Assembly: GCA_964613665.1 (NCBI GenBank)
Contig: CAZTIG010000013.1
Coordinates: 18,592 to 82,591, forward strand
Length of the DNA: 64,000 nucleotides
Direction: 5' to 3'
Source: CAZQFV01 sp964613665
GTDB taxonomy: Bacteria > Chloroflexota > Chloroflexia > DTKN01
Under the pieces are notes generated by a model. It worked only from the letters and a program-made list of their open reading frames with translations, ran no database searches and had not been told where the DNA came from. The first letter of the stretch is position 1, and each line of letters starts with the position of its first letter. This document shows positions 60,601 to 64,000 of this stretch, piece after piece. The position numbers were made by a program, and so were the translations under genes.

Positions 60601-61829
60601 TCTCTGGCCAAGGACAGCAGGGCGCTGGCGATTGCCTCCACCAGGCGCTGCTGGTCCCCCGGAGCAGGCGAACCTGCCGGCTGCCCGGCGGCGGCCAGCT
60701 CCGGCAGCAGGCGGGACAGCTCAGCCTGCCACAGCGGCGGGAGAGCTGTCTGGCGCAGGGCCGGCAGCTGTGCCCGCAGGACCTCTACCAGCGGCTGGTA
60801 GGCTGGGGGGGCGGCCAGCTCGTAGCAGCGCCCCCAGGCGACCCGCAGGCCGCGCCACTCGGCGTTGGCGGCCACCTCCCGCAGCAGGCGGCTCTTGCCT
60901 ACGCCGGCCTCGCCGTAGACGACGGTCAGGCCACCGGTCCCGGCCGCCGCTAGCTCCACCTGCCGCACCAGCTCGGCCATCTCGGCGCGGCGGCCCACCA
61001 GGGGCAGGAGGTCCGGCCGCTCCAGCAGCGGCGCGCGAACCGCCCGGGCGCTGCTCGGCAGCAGCGGCGGCGCGGGCAGGCCGGCCCGGGCGGCGATCTC
61101 GGCCGCCATGGCCGCCGTCTCCGGGGCGGGCTCGCTGCCCAGCTCCTCGGCCAGGACCCGGCGGCAGGCCTCGTATTGGGCCAGGGCCTCGCCGTCGCGG
61201 CCGGCCAGGTGGCAGAGGCGCATCACCTCGCGGTGGGCCCCCTCGTACCAGGGGTCCTCGGCCGCCAGCCGCCGGGCGTAGGCTAGGGCAGACTCGTACT
61301 CCCCCAGGACCTTGTGGTCTTCTAGCAGCCTGCCTAGCACCTCCAGGAGCATCCCGTGCAGGCGCTCGCGCTGCGGGATGGCCCAATCATCGTAGTAGCC
61401 GGCCAGGAACTCACCCCGATACAGCTCCACAGCACGCAGGCCGGCCTCCATCGCCCCAGGGGCCCTGGCGGTGGAGAGGGCGTGCAATCGGGCGAACTCC
61501 TCCGTGTCCAGCCAGAGCGGCAGGTCGGGGTTGAGCTTGACAGAGGTTCTTCCTGTCTGCAGCAGCGGGGGCGCGGCCGGCTTCTCCCGACCTACCGCCT
61601 GCTGCCATTGGTGGCGAATCTGCCAGAGGGCTTGGCTGAGCCGGCGGCGGGCGGTCGCGTCGGGCAGGTCCGGCCAGAAGGTGCCGGCCAATAGATCACG
61701 GGTGTGGGGACGGTCATGGTAGGTAAGCAGGTAAGCCAGCAAGGAGCGCACCGCCGCGCCGGGGAACGGCGGCAGGGTGCGCTCGCCCCAGAGCAGGTCC
61801 AGTCCACCGAACAGATGAACACGCAGCAT
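57669..61829 (-). CDS. SARP/AfsR-type regulator: BTAD, AAA ATPase, TPR and C-terminal HTH
   Basis: A giant transcription regulator of about 1386 residues. The N-terminal winged helix ('LRVHLFGGLDLLWGERTLPP') and BTAD domain cover about 1-250. 'LVGRRAEMAELVRQVE' starts the AAA/STAND ATPase, with Walker A 'GEAGVGKSRLL' (about 305) and 'LLVLLEDAQWMDP'. About 10-12 TPR repeats follow ('GWALLNLGRTALMQGELAEA', 'EGAILHNLGLVAAARGD'). The last 50 residues add a second DNA-binding-like helix-turn-helix ('DEDLAAALGVSLPTLRRDMA'). The start at 61829 is set by AGGTGG 8 nt upstream; ATG 61835 is too close. The open frame continues far upstream antisense to another gene and is not real there. Confidence 0.88.
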   Translation of the reverse strand: MLRVHLFGGLDLLWGERTLPPFPGAAVRSLLAYLLTYHDRPHTRDLLAGTFWPDLPDATARRRLSQALWQIRHQWQQAVGREKPAAPPLLQTGRTSVKLNPDLPLWLDTEEFARLHALSTARAPGAMEAGLRAVELYRGEFLAGYYDDWAIPQRERLHGMLLEVLGRLLEDHKVLGEYESALAYARRLAAEDPWYEGAHREVMRLCHLAGRDGEALAQYEACRRVLAEELGSEPAPETAAMAAEIAARAGLPAPPLLPSSARAVRAPLLERPDLLPLVGRRAEMAELVRQVELAAAGTGGLTVVYGEAGVGKSRLLREVAANAEWRGLRVAWGRCYELAAPPAYQPLVEVLRAQLPALRQTALPPLWQAELSRLLPELAAAGQPAGSPAPGDQQRLVEAIASALLSLARDASLLVLLEDAQWMDPASLDTLRFLLPRLGEAPLLVLISARNEELVGRPAAALAAMERTRLACRLELGRLDQAETAELVRRALAMEQTAPRFSARLHVETEGNPFFLLETLRALVQEGLLYRDGTGLWSTPWDDSTSDYKELPLPAGVAQSIAHRLERLPSAQRHLLQLAAVIGREVGFALWLAASGQEEDTLLVGADALCGSGLLLAAGPGRSGGADYAFGHDLIRRVCYEQMSGPRRRARHRRVAHALERLHPNEPAALAYHWTQAGEWDRAASDHQRAGDQARALYANAAAAAHYTQALEALERLPGPVDLQRRYALLLAREEVYDLLGEREAQAKDAQALTTLAEAMADEACRAEAALRRAHYADATGDYSEAVAVAQEAVRRAQVGHDTIREASGYLQWGQALYSLGRYEEAHARSEQALALAEAGQSPRLQAHSLRQLAAIAESQGDYARSEDLQQQALSIYRATRDSCGEGAILHNLGLVAAARGDHIQASDYLEQALHIYGEVGDRRSEGRTLLTLGRLSLQRNDYGGGKTHLERALNVFRDVGDRQSEGWALLNLGRTALMQGELAEANADCERARSIFEEISVRPGEALALVNLGSIHRQQGYYEQAMARLEKALDIGRDLGDLRGVAWGLHLLADVRADLGDYPQARAYLQQALEILRGLGDRLSEGWVIVDLAHLLCRLDDNESALDFSQQGMAMARELDDPLLRADGLLHSATALVGLDRPAEAIAAYQESLALRRRSSAPHLVAEPLAGLARVALGQGDLQKARQYVEELVRYMEEHAQPADRMHGLANTEEPFQVYLTCYEVLQALHDPRAATILAAAHGMLQGRATRIACEEERRSFLENVAAHRKIVRFHRDMLTSQEQRHQVAVSLPRAGTPRGRPLRPDEFVPVTWTVWSPEDEEQPGKVDRRRRRIVRLLAEAQAQGAAPRDEDLAAALGVSLPTLRRDMATLRARGHHLPSRGRGK

Positions 61830-61853
61830 TGGCATTTCCACCTGCTGAGGACC

Positions 61854-61882
61854 AGTATAGCACCGCCGGGAAAGGGGGTCAA
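61854..61882 (-). promoter_or_regulatory. Promoter of the SARP-type regulator
   Basis: On the minus strand, TTGACC (61882-61877), 17-bp spacer, TATACT (61859-61854). It is 25 bp before the start, so the leader is very short. Confidence 0.75.
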
Positions 61883-61892
61883 GGCTATGCGG

Positions 61893-62048
61893 CTGACATC
61901 CACTCACAACCCCTGCTGGCACGAATGGCGGCCTGGACTGCCGGTCGGGACGGCAGGAAACGGCCGTTGCGGAGGAGGCTGGCAGTCGTCTGCGGCCGGC
62001 CTGGGGACCGCCGTAGGGGGATGTGTGACATCTATGAGTGAATGTCAG
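61893..62048. repeat. TGACAT inverted repeats upstream of the SARP promoter
   Basis: CTGACATCCACTCA (61893-61906) and TGAGTGAATGTCAG (62035-62048) are inverted copies with one mismatch in 14. A second arm pair, TGACAT-N10-ATGTCA (62026-62047), overlaps the distal copy. The proximal copy is 10 bp upstream of the -35 box. This is a candidate regulator binding site. Confidence 0.6.
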
Positions 62049-62085
62049 TCTGCGGCATGATGCCGGCTCCAAGCGGATAAGGCAT

Positions 62086-62113
62086 GGCGGGGGTGGATCG
62101 TGCCACCCCCGCC
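62086..62113 (-). terminator. GC-rich hairpin after the PKD-protein gene
   Basis: An 11-bp perfect stem, GGCGGGGGTGG (62086-62096) with CCACCCCCGCC (62103-62113), and a 6-nt loop, 30 bp after the stop at 62144. No T-run is visible on the minus strand, so it is at best a factor-assisted or weak terminator. Confidence 0.5.
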
Positions 62114-62143
62114 AACCTTGCCGACAGCGATCTCCTGCCCGCG

Positions 62144-64000
62144 CTACGGCGCGTTGCCCCGGACGACAAGCGGCAGGTAGATCGCGTACTGCGGCGTCGC
62201 CGGCAGGACCTCCACGGCGAGCTCGTAGGTGGCCGTGCCACAGAGGCCGGTCACGGTCAGGGTGACGGTGTAGGCCCCACTGGCGCCGAAGGTGTACGTC
62301 GGGTGCGGGTCGGTGCTGGCACCCAGGCCGTCGCCAAAGTCCCAGTCGTAGCTGAAGGGCCCGCTGCCGGCCACGGTGGAGGTAAAGTGCATGGCCTGGC
62401 CCAACTCGACCGGGCTGTCGGAGACGAAGCTCACCGTGGGCGAGACGCAGGCGAGCACGGTGACGACGTCGCTGAAAGCGGCGGTGCCGCAGGGCCCGTC
62501 CACGGTCAGGGTGACGGTGTAGTCGCCGGCCGCGGTGTAGGTGTAGGCCGGGTGGGGCTCGCTGCTCGTGCCCAGGCCGTCGCCGAAATCCCAGGTGTAG
62601 CTGAAGGGGCCGGTGCCGGTCACGGTGGAGGTAAAGTGCATGGCCTGGCCCAACTCGACCGGGCTGTCGGAGACGAAGCTCGCCGTGGGCGCGGTGCAGG
62701 CGACGGTGACCAGGTCGCCGACCGCGGTCGTGCCGCAGGCGTCCTGCACCCACACCGTCGCGGTAAAGTTGCCGGGGGCGGTGTAGGTATAGACCGGGGT
62801 GGCCGTGTCCAGCCCGGCGCCGTAGCCGGGGCCGCCCATGTCCCAGGAGTAGGTGTAGGGGGCGGTGCCGGAGACGACGGTGGCGGTAAAGTACATCGGC
62901 TGGCCCAAGGTCACCGGGCTGCTCGTCTCCAGCGTCACCTGGGGCGGCGGGCAGCCGACGATGGTGAAGGCGTCGACCAGGGTGTCGCCCTGGCAGTCGG
63001 GGTTGATGACGGTGAGGTCGTAGGTGCCCACGGTCAGGCCGGCCGGCACGACCGCCTGGAGGGTGCTGGAGCTGACATAGGTCAGCGAGAGGAGCACGGT
63101 GCTGTCGAGCAGGACGACCGGGGTGGGCAGGAAGTCGTGGCCGGAGATGGTCACCGGCGTGGGGGCGAAGGGGGTGCCCTGGTCGGGGACGACGGCCAGC
63201 ACGCCGGGGGCGGGGTTGGGTGGCAGCGGGGCGGTGATCTCGACATCGTCGATGTACCAGCCGATGTCGCTGATGGAGGAGTCGCAGCCGATGCGCCAGC
63301 GGATGTTGACGTTCTGGCCGGCGAAGGAGTTCAGGTCGACCGCGACCTGGGTCCAGGTGGTCAGGTCGCCGGTCCAGGCCTGGCGGCCGCAGAGGGGGTT
63401 GCTGTAGGAGCAGGAGATGGTGCCGTTGTAGCCGTTGGCGGTGATGTAGGGGCCCAGGTCGGTCCAGGTGCCGCCGCCGTTGGTGGAGATCTCCAGGACG
63501 GAGCCGTCGTAGGCGGTGCCCTCGAACTGGTAGCGGTGCCAGAAGGTCAGGGTACTGCCGGCGCCGATGGGGAGGGCGGTGGTGTTCCAGAGGCGGCTGT
63601 CGGTGACGACGGCGTCGTCGGGGACGAACCAGGAGTGGGTGGGGCTGTGGGACTGGGCGGTGGAGATGGCCCAGTGGTCGGTGCCCTGGACGGCCTGGTG
63701 GCTCCAGTTGCCGCCGCCGGACTCGATGTCGTCCTGGAAGATGAGGCCCAGGGCGACGGTGGCGAAGCGGAAGGGCAGGGCCCAGTCGCCGGGGCCGCAG
63801 GCGTTCTCGCCCTGGACGCGCCAGAAGTAGCAGGTGGCCAGGGAGAGGGGGTCCTGCAGGGTGTGGGTGGTGGTCAGGATGCCGCCGAGGTCGACGACGG
63901 GGGCGGCAAAGGTGGGCTCGGTGGCGATCTGCAGGGAGTACTCCTGGGCCTGGTCGGCCGGGTCCCACACCAGCGTCGGCTTGGGCACGACGTTGAGCGC
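62144..64000 (-). CDS. Secreted multidomain PKD-repeat protein, 3' part
   Basis: The last 619 or so codons of a gene whose start is beyond the right edge; the GTG at 63988 is internal and no signal peptide is seen. Order: an Fn3-like segment ('PTLVWDPADQAQEYSLQI'), a jelly-roll part like those in bacterial metalloproteases and adhesins ('NWSHQAVQGTDHWAIS', 'GWYIDDVEIT'), an IPT/TIG domain ('VPDQGTPFAPTPVTISGHDF'), three PKD domains ('YSWDMGGPG', 'YTWDFGDGLG', 'YDWDFGDGLG') and the tail 'QYAIYLPLVVRGNAP'. The upstream part could hold a catalytic domain. The last two PKD repeats share a 61-bp identical run. Confidence 0.87.
   Translation of the reverse strand, partial: ALNVVPKPTLVWDPADQAQEYSLQIATEPTFAAPVVDLGGILTTTHTLQDPLSLATCYFWRVQGENACGPGDWALPFRFATVALGLIFQDDIESGGGNWSHQAVQGTDHWAISTAQSHSPTHSWFVPDDAVVTDSRLWNTTALPIGAGSTLTFWHRYQFEGTAYDGSVLEISTNGGGTWTDLGPYITANGYNGTISCSYSNPLCGRQAWTGDLTTWTQVAVDLNSFAGQNVNIRWRIGCDSSISDIGWYIDDVEITAPLPPNPAPGVLAVVPDQGTPFAPTPVTISGHDFLPTPVVLLDSTVLLSLTYVSSSTLQAVVPAGLTVGTYDLTVINPDCQGDTLVDAFTIVGCPPPQVTLETSSPVTLGQPMYFTATVVSGTAPYTYSWDMGGPGYGAGLDTATPVYTYTAPGNFTATVWVQDACGTTAVGDLVTVACTAPTASFVSDSPVELGQAMHFTSTVTGTGPFSYTWDFGDGLGTSSEPHPAYTYTAAGDYTVTLTVDGPCGTAAFSDVVTVLACVSPTVSFVSDSPVELGQAMHFTSTVAGSGPFSYDWDFGDGLGASTDPHPTYTFGASGAYTVTLTVTGLCGTATYELAVEVLPATPQYAIYLPLVVRGNAP
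62372..62681 (-). repeat. Direct repeat within PKD domains
   Basis: A 61-bp identical sequence occurs at 62372-62432 and 62621-62681, 249 bp (83 codons) apart. It covers the start of the last two PKD domains ('SDSPVELGQAMHFTSTV'). It shows a fairly recent in-frame domain duplication or gene conversion. Confidence 0.85.

Larger units (their letters stand above)
61830..62143. other. 314-bp intergenic region with SARP promoter and inverted repeats
   Basis: No gene is seen. It holds the SARP promoter (61854-61882), TGACAT-based inverted repeats (61893-62048) and a GC-rich hairpin (62086-62113) just after the end of the PKD-protein gene. Confidence 0.7.

Noticed and set aside
57669..63968. Continuous open frame fusing the SARP regulator to upstream sequence (2099 codons)
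   Set aside because: The upstream third overlaps the PKD-protein gene in a different frame of the same strand, and a promoter and ribosome binding site lie just before 61829. The fusion is not a real protein.

Overview
The window is GC-rich, densely coded bacterial chromosome. The gene set and style suggest an uncultured member of the Chloroflexota, probably Anaerolineae-like. The supporting signs are Dpp/Opp-type ABC systems with lipoprotein binding proteins, RNase J plus FtsK, a giant SARP-type regulator, and secreted repeat proteins that end in a short 'LPLV.R' tail. This assignment is inference; no rRNA gene is present.

Layout. (1) 2-301 is the end of an ABC-2 permease, and 258-1277 (-) is an ADP-ribosylglycohydrolase. 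(2) 1713-8234 is a five-gene Dpp/Opp-type ABC transporter operon with three structural oddities: a circularly permuted binding protein, a complete rubredoxin domain inserted in the first outer loop of the DppC-like permease, and a 135-residue, four-helix membrane segment inserted inside the DppF-like ATPase. (3) 8285-8447 (-) holds two tRNA-Ala genes. (4) 8625-15043 is a housekeeping block: type 4 uracil-DNA glycosylase, a membrane protein, RNase J, FtsK, a HAD phosphatase and a molbindin. (5) 15060-18256 (-) encodes a TPM/coiled-coil protein and a PlsC-like acyltransferase. (6) 18537-27150 is a sugar-acid catabolic operon with KDG kinase, KDPG aldolase and several oxidoreductases. (7) 27312-53403 is a pectin/galacturonate locus: LacI regulator, a second and orthodox Dpp-type transporter, then about 17 catabolic genes. 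(8) 53452-64000 (-) carries a beta-helix protein, an FG-GAP protein, a small conserved protein, a SARP/TPR regulator and a truncated PKD protein.

How the genes work together. Oligogalacturonides are probably imported by 28552-34902 and cleaved by oligogalacturonate lyase (Ogl). Unsaturated units go through KdgF, KduI and KduD to 2-keto-3-deoxygluconate (KDG). Saturated galacturonate goes through UxaC, UxaE (tagaturonate epimerase), a short-chain-dehydrogenase UxuB and UxuA to the same KDG. KDG kinase and KDPG aldolase, encoded in the neighbouring operon, finish the route. A LarA-family protein, 6-phosphogluconate dehydrogenase and a second PfkB kinase directly after uxuB suggest a possible mannonate-to-gluconate shunt. 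A GalU-like enzyme plus a GHMP kinase suggest sugar or uronate activation. The LacI gene and the transporter operon share near-identical operator sequences just downstream of consensus promoters, so they are probably co-regulated.

Nine sigma70-type promoters can be read by eye, all with a 17-bp spacer. They support the operon boundaries given here.
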